Origin: Symsagittifera roscoffensis
Taxonomy: Eukaryota > Xenacoelomorpha > Acoela > Convolutidae
NCBI RefSeq assembly: GCF_963678635.1
Contig: NC_087062.1
Location: 31,026,833 to 31,086,832 of the forward strand
Length of the DNA stretch: 60,000 bases
Reading direction: 5' to 3'
In this document: positions 31,601-44,876 of the stretch, in pieces
Layout of the letters: each line of letters opens with the position of its first letter
How positions within the stretch are numbered: position 1 is the first letter of the stretch
Made by a program: the position numbers and the translations under genes
Notes under the pieces: model-generated
What the model was told of the DNA's origin: nothing
Seen by the model: the letters and a program-made list of their open reading frames with translations, nothing else
Database searches by the model: none

Positions 31601-31995
31601 GCTCTGAGTTGATTGCCTTTTAATTGTTACCAACGCACTTGATAGCATCCATCTTCTGAATTGATTCCATCTCAATATATATGGTGGTTAAATTTGCAGT
31701 TCACCAAGTGTCACAAAAGTTAACTTTCACTTCATCAAACCTAAAGTCCTCTTGAGAAGTCCTTGGAAAGCCCTTTTGATGCTGTCATAGATTATTGTTT
31801 ACATGGGAAGTGAACCAAAGTTCAGTTGACTTACCCAATGGGCCTTCATGTTCATAATTTGTCTTAATCATTCTTTGCATTTGATTGAATTCTCAAATTT
31901 GCCACATCTGAATTGCAAATACTACTGAGAACAATTAGCCGTTAGATCCTGTCAACATCTGCCTGTGTTAGTTGAGTTTAGGTTGATTATTCTAA
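28680..31995. other. Gene-free stretch upstream of the Ser-rich gene
   Basis: No gene is supported. A frame at 30892-31224 (110 codons) has an ordinary amino-acid composition but no recognisable domain. A SINE tail fragment (gaagtgcagcttcgc) lies near 29861-29875. The last few hundred bases before 31996 are probably the 5' untranslated and promoter region of the next gene. Confidence 0.4.
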
Positions 31996-34900
31996 ATGGG
32001 GAATAAGAAAAAGAAGAGACGCAATACGCTTACCTCTTTTAGTGCCAAAAATGAGTATTCCAATCACCAGCATCCCATTTCGAAATATTCACCCAAGTCC
32101 ATTCTAAGACGATCATCGGCAAACAGATCCAACAGTTTAACAAGGAAGTCATCTTTGACTCCACTCGCTTTATGGAAAGGAAGAGGCACGTCTGCGAAGC
32201 TGCAAAACCATTCGGACACTGATTCGGATGAGAATGACTTGAAACCTAGAGACTTCAGTTGGACACCTCTCGCTCCGACTCCCCCTTCGGGAGCGCCTAC
32301 CTCTATTCTTCCGTCAACCCCCCGCGCCAGCTCATCAAATGAAGAAAATGGGGACGATCAAAGTAGTTTGGGAACAATTAGAAGAAACAGCAGTGCAAGC
32401 AGTGGGAAGCGAAGTGGTTCAAATCAAAGTGGTGCCTTATTTTCCCTTCTTCCACGTCTGTCCCTGAGGGAGATCAAAACAGTTGTTGATAACGTGAACA
32501 GCCAGAGTACGATGACGTCATCTCCGATAACGGTGTCTCCCGTGGCCTCTAAAAGTGAAGTGACAACGGGTAGTGCAGTTGGGGAAGATAGATGCCTGGA
32601 TAACTTATCAAGAGGGCAGGGGGATGATACTTATAGAGAGACGTCCTTATTAGCATTGGATGCGCCGATTGCTGCTGCAGAAGAAGACTTGTCGATTAGT
32701 TTAGATATCAGTGTACCTATGGGAACGGGTTCCTCCTCTGAAGCCACTCTCGTGGGGGCTGGGCGGGTCAACGAAGAGGTGGATGACTCAGCGGAGGACA
32801 CTGACAACGCCCCTTCGTTGAGTGCAGATGACGACGGAGATAGAGCACTTGTCATGAGTGACTGTAACAATACCGATGAAGGTAATTCACATACTATTCC
32901 TTTTTAGACATGTTTCAAGTACGCAGTAATATTATTGAGTGCTTATGATTAACTAAATGTTCTCTTATCTAGAGTGTCTCTAAAATTAGGGCAAAATTTT
33001 GCTACAAATCTTATTAATTTTTGCATTTTCACTTTTCATTTGGTTGTTTTGCTTTGAACTGAGCTTTCAGAATTATATTTACACTGGATCTCTAAAGACA
33101 ATCGCCCAAAGGACACCTTAAATCTGAAACCAGCTCGAATTGTATAGTAAGGAGATGTTGGTAGGGGTTAGTTAATTATTGACGTTTTACGCAAGCAAAG
33201 CTAATGTGATAATATGAACTCCAACCTAAATCACAAATTTCGTTGCAATCTAAATATTGTTGCGACAAAATGTGTTCTTTTTTCCAACCTAAATAGCAAA
33301 TTTTGTTGCGGTCTAAATATTGTTGCGACGAAATGTGTTCATTGTGATCAATAACCAGCTATTAAGTACAACCAATGCTAAGTATATTAACACAGACTAT
33401 TATTTTACAAATAGCACCTTAGCTCAGGTATCACGGATCTGTAGCGTCGAGGTACGGAAGGAGACTCAATTTTGTAGGCTCAAAGTTTTACTCCTTCAGT
33501 TTTTCCCAGTAGCGTTATTGGTAATATTTTTGCTTGTGTATGCGAAGTGCAACTTCGCCTCTGTGTATTTATTTGTTCTGTTCAGATGACAAGACAGAGC
33601 CTCCTTTGGGCAGCAGTGATGACGAGGGAACTCTTGGACCTAACTCCTCTCAGGGATCTATCGAGTCCCTCAAAGACGACGATATACAATCTATTGCCTC
33701 AACTAATGTAGCAGCAAATTTTCTGTCGCCAGTCAAATTTGGACCTATCTGTGACGCTAATCATTCGCGTGGCTCTGGCGACCGCGTCATAAAAGAGGTC
33801 AATCGGTATAAACAAGAGGACAATTCAGTCAGTTCTAACTCAGAAGCATCATTGAGCGAATCATCTTGCGCAATCAGTGATAATGAAACAGATAGTGAAA
33901 AAGGTGCTACGACTGACAATTATGTGACAGCAGCCGAAGACAAAGACGGCTACACGACTTCGGCCAGTCGCAGGACCAATCCTTTCTTCAGCGCCAACGA
34001 AGCTCAGTTCCACTCGGCTTTGTCCTCGGCCGGCGAGGATGACTCGGACAACAGTGGTGCGTACGGAGCTGAAGATGGACGAAGAGTTACAATTACGAAA
34101 GAGCGCATGAACAACTTGCTCCTTGACAAAATTGGTAAGCAATCTCTTTGATTAACAAATAGGTCTATTTGTGCTATTAGATGATATCTAAAATCACCCA
34201 CCTCCTCCACAAACACATATGTACATGCACAGGAGTGGAGTACGCATTAATGAATTTCCTAATGACCCTTAAAATTCATCCAAAAAGTCTATAAATAATG
34301 ATTTTGTTGTATCCATCAGCAAGTATCCTTGAGTGATATGTACATTGCCAGGCTCGCGTTTTAAAATCTCTCACATTGAATTAAGATGACAGGGAAGAAT
34401 AATTTAATTAGTGAAAGATAATTATAAAAGCGAAAACATTAAATCGATATAAGCCTTAAGATTTAATTTAAATATTAAAATTTAAAGGACAAATTAACAG
34501 CTGTCGCTCTTTGTAGCTGTCTCAAAGATATTAGCATCGTTTCTATCTTCTCAAAACTATCATTCTGTCCTGAGTGCCTTTTTCCAGCTCCATTTGAGAG
34601 AAACTGAACTGCTGCGGAAAATCTACAATTAATTGCCCCCAAATTAAATTTCCGTATCTAGATTTAAAATCTGCAGCATAGATTCGAATACGCAGTGTTA
34701 ACTTTTGAGAGCCTTTGTTGGTCACGGAAAGTTTTTCAACTGTCCTGAAAAAGAGTCTCCATTTTCTCAGTTTCCAGCTCGCGAAAAGTGAACGATGCAT
34801 CGTTTGATCTCTATGTTCAAAAAACTGTCTCTCACACAAGTTAAACAAGTTATTTCGAAGCTCTGATCATAATTGAATTCTGAGCTTGATTTCAGCTCTG

Positions 34901-37900
34901 ATGTTTTACCAGAATTCGTCAAACTTTTCTGTCATTTATCGGGAGTAAGTGCATAGATGCACCGGAATATTGTTTCATCCCCGGAGCAGTCGACAGTTTT
35001 TACCTGGAAAAATTTTCAGGGATCTCCTTTCCATAATTGCACACAATCTCGTGGCAGCTCAAAATTTCATCTAGGATTGTGTGGCTGGCTTCTATTTCAC
35101 TTAAGGAATCTTCGCATCCTTCTTTTGAAATGAGGTACAAATTGTATCATCGATAATCATTGCTACGTGGATTTTATCCGGGCTTCTAGGTGCATGTCTT
35201 AGTGTAAACATGTGTACATGCTGCTGTGTCAGCATCTCTTACTTTTGCTGTTGATATATGTTTATGTCATCGTATAGTTTAGGACCTTTGTGTGCTCATT
35301 TGTGGTAACTTGAGGAATTGGCGTTTTTGATTTCCATGTGCTGGCGTTGCATTGTTGCTTTGGTCGCTGCTGCTCGCCTTCCCTCCCGCTGAAGTATCCA
35401 TTCATCGTTTTTTAAAGAAGCGTAAGGATTATGAAATGCGTTCTGTCATCTTTTCTTACTCAACACAGTTTTGACTTGTTTGTACAGCATCGTAATTAGT
35501 CCGAATTAGCCAGTATTAAGTAAAATGGCTGTTTTTACAGAGTGCACAAAGTTTTGCGTGAAGATACAAACTTTTAATTGCTGAATAGGGAATCAAATTG
35601 AGAAAGTTTTAAATATTAAAGTTTAAACAAGACTGCTCGTATCAGGGCGAAGCCCTGAATGTTCCGACTGCCTTTTAAGGTTTATGGAGCAGCAGTAATA
35701 ACATTAAAAAATTCAATGAAATAATACAAAATGAAAATTTTTTTTCTTCTAAAATTTGAAATTTTTTATGAAAATCATCCCCCACACGCCATATAAAGTA
35801 CAAATTGATAGATTTCGCTCCTAGTAACAAATCAATTATGGAAAATAAGCTTCCTTTTACCAATTTGGAACGATTTGTCAGGCGGATTTCATCTCCGCTT
35901 ACGCGTTAATAGCGCGAAATATATCGCCGGTTAATTGTCCCAAATTGGCCAAAATGGCAATCTTTAACCCCCAATAACTTTTCGGAAAAGGATCACAGAT
36001 GAAATATATTTTTTTCAAATTTAAGCTCAAGACAAAAATTCATTTTGACTGATAAAAAAAATCCCGTCAAAAAGGCTAGTTAAAAAGTCGAAATTTGGCT
36101 GAAGAAAAAAAACCCACCCCGAGCACAAATATTCCGGTACTTTCGTTACGAAAGTCGGAACAATAATAAATTCGAACTTTTAAATTGATGGCACCTTAAT
36201 TACAAAAAATGTACCCCTAAATTTTTTGGCGCTGATTTATATGACTATAGCTCTTAAGACAGCATAGTTAAGGGCAAATGATCAAACCTTGGGTTAGGGA
36301 TCTGGTTGCTCAAATTTTAAAATATGGATCAATCGTGCAATTCACCCCAATCAATTCAGGGGGTATAAATACCGGTTTTTCAGAAATTGGCGTCAAGGGC
36401 AAAGTAATTTGATTTAATTAGTCAGAAAAAATCAATCGATACCAAATTATGATTAATATTTTACGCTATTAACTGGATAAAATAGCTATTCGGTATAAAA
36501 AATGTCTCCAGCAGTATATTCAGCGAGCTTGCTTGAAATGAATTTCTTATACTTAGGGCATTTTTGGGGAGGGCATTCTACGGTAGGTCACCTTCGCCGG
36601 TAGATCCAGATTTCGTCTAAAAAAGGATGGTTTTCAAGGGATCGAGGCCTATCTTTCGCTCTGTTCCTTAGCACTAGGAAAATGACGAACATTCATTGCC
36701 AATTTTGTTCATTTGTACAAAATATCATATTCGGGATTCGAATTTAGGTTTCTGTGCATTTGCTCAATGATCGACTGTTTCACTTAGCTTTTGGTTCAAC
36801 TCAAAAGTGGTCATTTACGAACATAAAGGGACGCATTTTCTGTTGTCTTTTAGACGTTGGCATTTTTAGTTTGGCTTTCACGTTCTTCCGTTGATTCAAA
36901 ATTGAGTGAATTCTGATCGTTTTCTCGATTGAGCGACTTAATTTTCCGACAGATGAAGGAGATAGCGAAGTGTTAGTGTGTTGTGTGGTTTTTCTATGAA
37001 GAATTTTCGGTAACAGTGTTTTACAGATTTCTATTTGATCTGCGATCTTTTTTCGTTATGTTACGGGGTTTGAAAAGTGCAAACTGTGTGTAATTGAAGC
37101 GCGCAAATTGCAGTTTTCTATTAATGCGTTCATCGTACGTGGCGAATCAATTTTACTCAGAAGAGATTCTGAATAGAATTGAGGCTAGGTTTATTATCCA
37201 ATTTTTTTTAAAAAGTTTTTGACGCGATTTGCCATGAAAGGGTCAAAGGGTCTTGTTAGTGTTTTGAGAGAGAGCTCGGAAAATTAAGCCCATTTCGGTC
37301 ACGGTTGGAGGGGGTCCCATTGTCATCCGCCTCCTCAAGGTGGGACCGGCTGCAGCGAAATGGATGACATCTCCCTACCCCACGGTTGGTCCTGCACTGA
37401 GCAGGAGGGGCCTAATAATAAAAAAAGTCTAATTTTGGTTGTTTGTCCTAGTCGTCGATTGTTCCATTTTCTATATGATATCTACTGAGGTTCTCCGAAT
37501 TTGATGCTAAACATTAGCGTCATCAGTTCTGAGTTTTTTAGTATTATTTTACTAGGTGACAATATGTCACCGTTTTAAGTTTGACATGTAAAGATGTTTC
37601 AGTTGAAGTTGGTATTTTTATCTGAAACGCTGAAAGATACGTTCTTTGTTTTTATATTGCTAATTTTGATTTGAAACCATCATTTGCTTAACCTCATGGT
37701 GAAAAAAAATTAATCCGATGATTTTCTTGATGGTTTTCAAGAATAATATTAAAAGTTAAATTTATTATATGCTTTGAACTTTAGAAGCCGATTAATTGAC
37801 TCAATTCAAACTATGATCAACATATAAGATGGCAGTTTTTTTGCTCTCCACTGGAAAATAATATAAATTGTGTGCTCCATTTGACCGCGGGGTCTCATTC

Positions 37901-40900
37901 ATTCTTTCATATTTGACCCAATTTAAACCACGGCTTTCCCGCAGTTAGCTCAGCATATTTTATGGTAGCTTTCTCTGACGTCATATTTTGTGCAGCAAGT
38001 TATATTCTTAAATTTATATTGATAATTCATTTTAGCTTTAATTTTAAAATTTCCTCTGATTGTGTTTTGTTGTGTGTTGAAGAGCGAGCCCAAAGTTCTC
38101 AAAAGAAGGGATCGGGCGTTGATGCTGCTGCAGATGATCGAAGCAGCAACAACAGCAGCAAATACACCTCCCCTCTGCCTTTAATTAGACTGAGAGAGGG
38201 GGCAGCAGCTACTTCTGAAGAGGCACTGGTTATTCGACGACCCACAAGTACCATCAGCACATCTTCAGCTGAGTACCACACCCCTGGCTACTATTCCAGT
38301 GGGGACGAGAGCGCTCGCTTCCTAGCTGGAGGGGACGACAGCGAGTTCTCCGAGATTGACGATTTCGCCTTCGGACCTAACATGGCGGCCGCCTTATTAT
38401 CAAACAACTCCAATAGCTACCTCAAAAACAACAGCAACCAACCACCAGAGTCCCAACAGAACGCACATCAGCCTACACTCACTAGGGTAAGCAATAAAAT
38501 TAACCCAACCGAAGTTAGTTTTAACTTCAATGTATTATATCAAAGTTTATTTAGTCCTAATTCGATTGATATTTACAATACGTATTTTTTTAAAATTAAA
38601 ATATGTGTGCTTACGTATTTTTTTAAAATTAAAATAGGTGTGCTTCGAGAGTGTTTCGATGGATTTTTAAAGTCAAAACAATGAACTCTGTATTGCATAC
38701 TCGGTTTTCTATCCCCTTTAATTTCTCCCTTATTTCCAAAAGTTTTGTTTTAATTACGTTCCTTAAACCTATTTAAACTAGCGAACTTTAGTGAGCGTTA
38801 GTGTTATACTGCGACCTACGTCGCAAATATTGGAGCCACTTTTTGGACACCTCTACGGTTTTTTTCGTAGCGTGGGCTTTGACATTCGAATAGTAATAAA
38901 ATAACATATTTCATGCATTTTAAATTCATCAAATGAACCGAAAAAAGAACTTTTTGTTTCAAACAACATAATAAAAACTTGGTTTCAGAAATTTTCTAAC
39001 TCAAAATATATTTTTTGAAATGCATAATTTAGACATAAAATAACTTTATGCATTCCAATTTATTACATGCGAATTTAGTGTGGATGCCTTCTGTGCTATA
39101 TTCCAAACTATTACTTGCAGCTTCGCCTATAAAAAGCACTTAAGGTTTATCATGCCTAAATTCATTTTTTGGCGGTTTTGCTATAAGTTGACTTAATTTT
39201 TCTTACCAAATTGAAGGAAACTTACTCTCTCCAAAAAGAAAGTGCGAATGGAGCGAAAATAACGGGATCAATAGATAACTATTTTGTTGCACTCGTTTTC
39301 AAAATTCTTTTCAAGGCGGATAGCAGTGTGCTTTCGTATATAAAAAGTCAAATCTTTAAGAAAATTATTCTCGATTTATATTTTCCAAATTTGATTGAAA
39401 ATGTAGAACTCAGGTTTTGGTCCTGACCATTACCGCCCGCCTGAGTTGAGAAAGAACTATGGTGTAAGGTGGGGTTTTCTGGGCAATTTTTCAACCTAAA
39501 AGAAAGCTTAGAGAGGATCACCACCTGTGGTTTCATTTTAAGGCCCTTCTAATAGTGTTTTGGGTTAAGTGTTACTCAGGTTGGAAAAAGTAAAATCACA
39601 AGCCTCGAAAAATTTAAGTAGCTTGAGAGTCTGATGACTTTTTTCGAGTCTTACCTACTGGCTTCCGCGTAAATTAGACTGATAAAATAAATCCAATCAA
39701 ACTCATCAGACAAATGAATTGCACTTATAATGCTAGTGTTACGCTACCTAAGTTTTTGAAGCTTGTGATTTCACTGTTTTCAACCTGAGTAACACTTTCA
39801 TGTGTTCAGTTAAATTCTTTTCATGTATATAAACAAGCGCTAGATTACAATTGAAGCTAAAACAGGATTTTGTAATTGTTCCGACTTGCAAAGATTATGG
39901 ATTATTTGTGTTCGATCGTGTCTTATTTTTCTTAAGACCAAGTTCGTCTTTTTACCAGCGTGTTTCAACATATTTTCTATTCCCACTGAATGGTACCAAT
40001 ACCCTGAGGTGAAAAGTTAAAGAAATTTCGAAGTTTATGATGGTTTTAAAAACTGCCAATTTGGAAGCGGTATTTCATTCTATTAACGGCAAACGGAGAA
40101 TTAATCCGGCTCAGAAAGCATTCTTAATTCTATTTGATTCTATTCATACATTACAAGCCGAGAATTGTTCTACATGGTAATTTTTCAAAACCAAAGGAAA
40201 AATCTGCAAAGTTGCTCGGTTTTAAAAATTTTACTCTTTTGTAGCTATATATCATAGTGAATTATGAAATCACACGAATACATGGTTTTCAATGGCGTTG
40301 ACTGTGATGTTTTTGAGTTTGCATGCTAAATGCATCTTCGCCACTGCTTTACCCTAATTTATCTATAAAAATCATGCTTGTTGCTAAGTAGCTGAAAAAC
40401 AACCCCCAACTACCTAATAATTCAATAAATTCATTATCAAATGGGAATATAGACTTTTTTCGGGCTGACAACTTGTGTAACAAAATCAGTTGAATCAATT
40501 GTTGCTATGCTGCTGACATGCTCAAATTCATGAAAAATCAAATTGAACTACTGAGTACATTGCCTTTTACTTAGAATTAATTCAGAATTAAATTGATTTT
40601 TTGTCGGATTTCGTCTCATTTTTTGTCGGCGTACTTGCGGAATGTATTAATTTTTTTTCGAAATTGCTTGCTTCACAGTAAAATTAATTGCAAAGTAAGC
40701 TGAGCTTTTGGGTTCAATCAAAAACAACTGGTTGTGGGAAGCGCCCCTACATAATCACTTAAGCCCAATTTTTTCTCTACCCAAAAGAAAGGGCCCTCAG
40801 AAAAAATAATTCATTGATTTTTTTGCCGTTTGGTTCTTTTTGACCTTCTCAAAAACTACCCGCCCAAATCGGAGATTTTTGGTTCAGTCGGAAAAGACTA

Positions 40901-43900
40901 ATTATTTTTCTTGCAGTTTTTTTAAACTGTTTATTTTCCTCTAAAACTACCCTCTCTTCTCTGAGGTTGTGTCAATCTCTTCTGTTTAAGCGGCTACGCG
41001 TAAAATTTTTCCACAATTACAGCTTCGATTCTCGGAGAAGTGAAATTTTTGATTTTTTGACCAATTTGTGGAAACTCTTTGACTTTTCTCGAAAACTACC
41101 CTGCCAATTCCTAGGTTAAATGGTCGTCGGGAAACCCGGTTTTAGAAATTTTCTCTTCTAACATGGCTACGGCCTTCTTTTTGCAGAAAGAAGTGATTGA
41201 TTTCGGAGAGTCAAATTTTTGAAAACTTGGCATTTTTTTAGAAGCTTTTGACTTTTGAGAGATGAATGGTTCAATCGAATGAACCGGTTGCGAGAATTTT
41301 TACTGTGGAAGCAGCTTCCCTCTATTTTTTTCTAAGAAAAGTTATGTCTTTGGGAAGATTCCAATTTCTCATGAATTTTCACCTTTTTTTATTATAGTCG
41401 AGAAGCTACTAAGGTTTTGGGTTCAGTTCACTTTGAAATTACCCATTTCATCTCACATCGGTGTAACAAAGTTATGAAAACACCTACCCCCTGATTTAGC
41501 TTGGACCCTAGTTTCTTTTATCGAGACACGACAATTTTGGTTCTTGGTTTTTTCAATGTTTTTTGTTTTGTTGTTGTATCGCAAGTGGTACCAAGCTCCG
41601 CTTCGCCTCTGTGTCAAGCTATTCGTTATTACATAACTAATCTAACAGTCAGCTACGTCACTGGCACTTCCTCTTCCAAAAAATCAGCGAAGTAAAAGCA
41701 AAAATTGACATAGATTGAAAGTTACTGGGCGTAGCATAGACATTTGTCTTGTTCGTGCTTTGTCATAAAAAATTTATAAACATTTTCAAAAGTTTTTTAA
41801 ATTTTCTATTTTTTGTTTGGACGATACTCGCTTCTAAGAAAGCAAGTTACGAATGTTAATGCTTCACTAATTTCGTATTTAATTAATATCCCAAGGTGTT
41901 CCTTTCAGAACCTTAATAGTGTACATTATTGCTTTTTTGCTATATTTAAGACCAAACAGAAAAATTCCGCATTGGTTGAAGATTGCTCAATTGAGCATGC
42001 CCCTTTTGTTGACTGTTTTTCGAATATGTGAAGATTGTGAAACTTAGACGACCATCAAATTAGACGACAAGAAAAAATAATATAGATGTCGATGCAAAAC
42101 TAATTTATGGGAAAATAGATTTAACAGATGTTTGTGTCTGAAGTTTGTTTACTGGTAACAATTAACGTTCGTTTGAGCCTTTAAAAATGCAAATCAAACT
42201 TTCGTGTATAATTTATGCTTTCCAAAATGTTCTATATTATTTTGATCTGCAATGGGATTTTGTTCTCTTTCTGTATTTATGAAATTTATTTTAAACAAAA
42301 CGTTTCGTTAAACTTGAGCTTTTCGTCCAAAATGCTAATTTTGCAGAAAAAGTTTAACGTTATTTTTTGAGTCAAAATTCAAGTAAGACAAAAGTGTTCG
42401 TATATCAGGGCGAAGCCTGAATGTCCCGACTGTACTTTAGGGCCAGTTAATTTTCTTTTTGCTTGAATAATTGACGAAAAAATCGAAACGACTGCTCGTA
42501 TTAGGGCGAAGCCCTGAATGTTACGGCTGTTTTAAGGTCTATGGAGTAAGTGATCGTCTAAAAATTTGATGACATTTTCAAAAAAAAATTTAAATTTTTG
42601 AAAATCATCCCCCTCACGCTATGAATAGTACAAAGTGATATATTTCGCATATAGCATAGTTTTACATGGATGAAATAAAATGCCTCTATTTATTTTGGAA
42701 CGATTTCTATGACGGATTAATTCTCTGCTTAGAGAAGTATCTCTGTAGCTCAGGGCAGCAATACCTTTCAGATGGTATAATAAATTCCGTCAAAAATGCT
42801 TGTTGAAAAGCCGAAATTTTTCTGGTTTCTAAAACAACCGCGAGCACAACTATTCCGTCATTTTCTTCATTTCATCCCCCCTCGAGCATTTTGTCCCCCA
42901 CATGTAAAATACAAAGGGTGTATTTAGCGTCTCGTATTGTTTTGTAATAATAAGACTAAATTGCTGGTTTCAGTTAAAATTGGAACGCATCAATCCGCCG
43001 CTTACGCGTGTTAGAAGAACGCAATATATCATGCCCCTAATTATCACAGATTGGTCAAATTAGCAATTTTTAAACCCCCGTAACATAACGAAAAATTATC
43101 ACAGGTGAAATAACTATTTGAATTTGAGCTCAGGAAAACAATATCTTTCAGATGATTGAAAAATTCTGTCAAAAACCTTTAGTTAAAAATCGAAAATTGA
43201 CTAAATATAAAAAACTGGCCAAGCATAAATATTCGGTTTTACAAACGTACGCAAAAGTAAATAATGTTTTTCATAACCTGCGTTTGTTTTAATCTCAATT
43301 CTGATTGGATAATAATGATATTTGTCTGCATCCTTACCTGTCTACTGCGACATAAAATTATATGTTATCGAAATTAAAAGGGCTTCAATATGATGTATTT
43401 GTTCTGATTTATATGAAGTTTTATAATTAGAAAAATTTTGTCGTTATTTATGTCATACATTTTAGTAGCATTTTCTAACTGTATGTTGTTCATCTCTATG
43501 TGATACCGCAGTCGCCTTGTTTAAGTTTCCTTGAAAAAAAAAATATTTTGACTACACGGCGAAACAAATAATTCGTTTGTTACAGACTCAGCTTATAAAA
43601 ACTGTCATGGAATCAGAAAGCAATGTATGTGTCGCAGAAAACGTTTAATTGCATCGGCATTTTTCCACAATCTTTTCTCAATTCACTGCTCTTTTTATTA
43701 GTTCTATTTTATACAACATGCTCTGTTATTTCATTGTAACGAACAACAAACTTGCGTTTTAGACGCGAGGAAATAATGTGCAATTCCAAATGAAGAAGTC
43801 TCAGCCGAAAACCTATCTGTCCTCTAGTCAGCAACAACAACAACAAACGAAGGTCAACAAACCAAATGAAAGCTTTAAGAAATCATGTCTGTCATCAACC

Positions 43901-44876
43901 TCTGGAGGGCGACATAAAGATCCAACGGATTTAGGCACAGATAGAATACCTAGTGGGGTTATGCCTTCAGCGGGAGAGACACAGGGACCTATTTTTGACC
44001 ACACGAAGGCAATTGAGGAGGCAACGAGATGGCTCACCCAGACCAACCAGTTTATAGTGGAAAACTCCCCATCTTCAGGTAAACACGAAAAAGCAATCAG
44101 CGAAGCAGATGAGTGGCTTAACAGAACCCTTAAGTCGTTACAACCTCACGCACAGACTACTAATAACAGCAACCAGAATAGAACATGTAACCCACCAAAT
44201 GATCAGCAGATAAGCAGTTGTAGTATATCGGATGAACTGAGTCATCATCATCATCAGCTAACTAGCACCACTAACAATCCTTATGCTAATTTAGACAAGT
44301 TAGACTCCAATGTGAAAACTCCATGTGCAGCGATGGGCAATGACGCTAGCAGTAACGATAGTAGAGCTAACAACCCTAACCAATCATATCAGCTAAAAAT
44401 CAATCATTCTGCTCTTAATGACAAAAATAGACTTGTGCGGAACTCTCAGACGCCTCAGTCATCTTTATCTTCTTTCAACTTCACTGGAGCCCAGTCTACT
44501 TTAATTAACCCAGTTGGACGACCAGCTGATGGCTCTTCTTCTTTTTCATCGACACCACTAACACCCAGTAGTTACTCAACCAATACTAATGCTGGCCCAT
44601 ATCAGGGAAGATATATAGGAGTAGGAGGGACTAGAATCGCCAATTCGGGATCTTTGGGCCAACTGATAGCGGATGAGGACTTCGTGCCTCCCGATTATGA
44701 GAATGTAGCATATGTTCCCGTAACCAGTCTTCCACTACAGGGCAAGTGGTTTTATTTCGTCGCTCGGTACATTATTAATTTCATATCCGGGCGTGTTCGC
44801 GCCACGTTACTATCCAGCTTAGCTTTCAAAACTAATTTGCAAGCGTTAGCACATAGCAACATGAGACTTTTTCTAG
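31996..44876 (+). CDS. Large Ser/Asn-rich, mostly disordered protein; family not recognised
   Basis: Four exons join with matching phases: 31996-32881 (phase 1), 33586-34134 (phase 1), 38083-38486 (phase 0), and 43763 to 44876 or 44741, giving about 940-985 residues and probably continuing. It begins MGNKKKKRRNTL, a possible N-myristoylation plus polybasic membrane signal. The protein is rich in Ser, Asp/Glu and Thr. Short ordered-looking pieces include SLLPRLSLREIKTVVDNV in exon 1, RRVTITKERMNNLLLDKIE across exons 2/3, the acidic SSGDESARFLAGGDDSEF in exon 3, a Q6 run at the start of exon 4, and two copies of AIxEAxxWLxxT, 28 residues apart. DEDFVPPDYENV lies near the end of exon 4. One copy (SEADEWL) resembles the EADRWL motif of Numb, but no PTB domain is present. 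A scaffold or adaptor role is only a guess. Exon 4 ends at either a GC donor (CAGG/GCAAGT) or a GT donor (CTAG/GTAAAC), both phase 1. Confidence 0.75.
33410..33568 (+). mobile_element. SINE-B-like relic ending 17 bp before exon 2 of the Ser-rich gene
   Basis: A box A-like ttagctcaggta at about 33419-33430 is followed at the 3' end by ttgcttgtgtatgcgaagtgc and the tail aacttcgcctctgtgt. The hairpin gcgaagtgcaacttcgc spans 33542-33558. The exon's 3' splice site (ttctgttcag) follows directly, so the SINE may supply part of the polypyrimidine or branch region. Confidence 0.6.
35643..36162. repeat. AGGGCGAAGCCCT repeat element, copy 1 (in intron 2)
   Basis: It opens with a perfect hairpin cagggcgaagccctg (35643-35657; 6-bp stem, GAA loop), then TGTTCCGACT (35660-35669). 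It closes with the exact inverse AGTCGGAACA (36153-36162), itself part of a hairpin (ttccggtactttcgttacga into aagtcggaa, from 36132). The interior contains gaaaatcatcccccacacgcc, tttggaacgattt and ccgcttacgcgtta, all repeated at 42.4-43.2 kb. No protein is encoded. Confidence 0.75.
37290..37425 (+). repeat. Possible short retroelement 3' end
   Basis: This is a locally GC-rich stretch with paired segments (gtcatccgcctcctc and ggatgaca) and a compact hairpin cctgcactgagcagg, ending in taataataaaaaaag. A structured 3' end followed by a short A-rich simple repeat is typical of LINE or SINE 3' termini. No second copy was found in the window. Confidence 0.35.
38487..40429. other. Intron 3 of the Ser-rich gene, first part
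   Basis: AT-rich intron sequence with no supported feature. A short direct duplication lies near 38583-38640 (acgtattttttt and aaaattaaaatatgtgtgctt). A fragment of a SINE tail (cttgcagcttcgcct) lies near 39114. Confidence 0.4.
40430..41620 (+). repeat. Second copy of the degenerate ~165-bp repeat block, ending in a SINE-A tail
   Basis: The left part (tatagacttttttcgggctg, aacaaaatcagttgaatcaa, tgctgacatgctcaaattca) matches about 5395-5500. Units with ctcaaaaactacccgccc, ctctaaaactaccctctc and ctcgaaaactaccctgcc start near 40848, 40933 and 41087. The block ends at about 41573-41614 with ttgtatcgcaagtggtacca and agctccgcttcgcctctgtg. The segment order is the same as in the block at 5.1-6.7 kb, so the two are copies of one long element. 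Confidence 0.7.
42395..43260. repeat. AGGGCGAAGCCCT repeat element, copies 2 and 3
   Basis: Two start motifs occur in succession: tcgtatatcagggcgaagcc at about 42398 and tcgtattagggcgaagccct at about 42496. Two interior copies follow: gaaaatcatccccctcacgc (42600) and tcatccccccctcgagc-like (42877). Both are followed by tacaaag, gaacg, and cgcttacgcg-like segments. The arrangement looks like one element nested in or joined to another. It is inside intron 3 of the Ser-rich gene. Confidence 0.7.
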
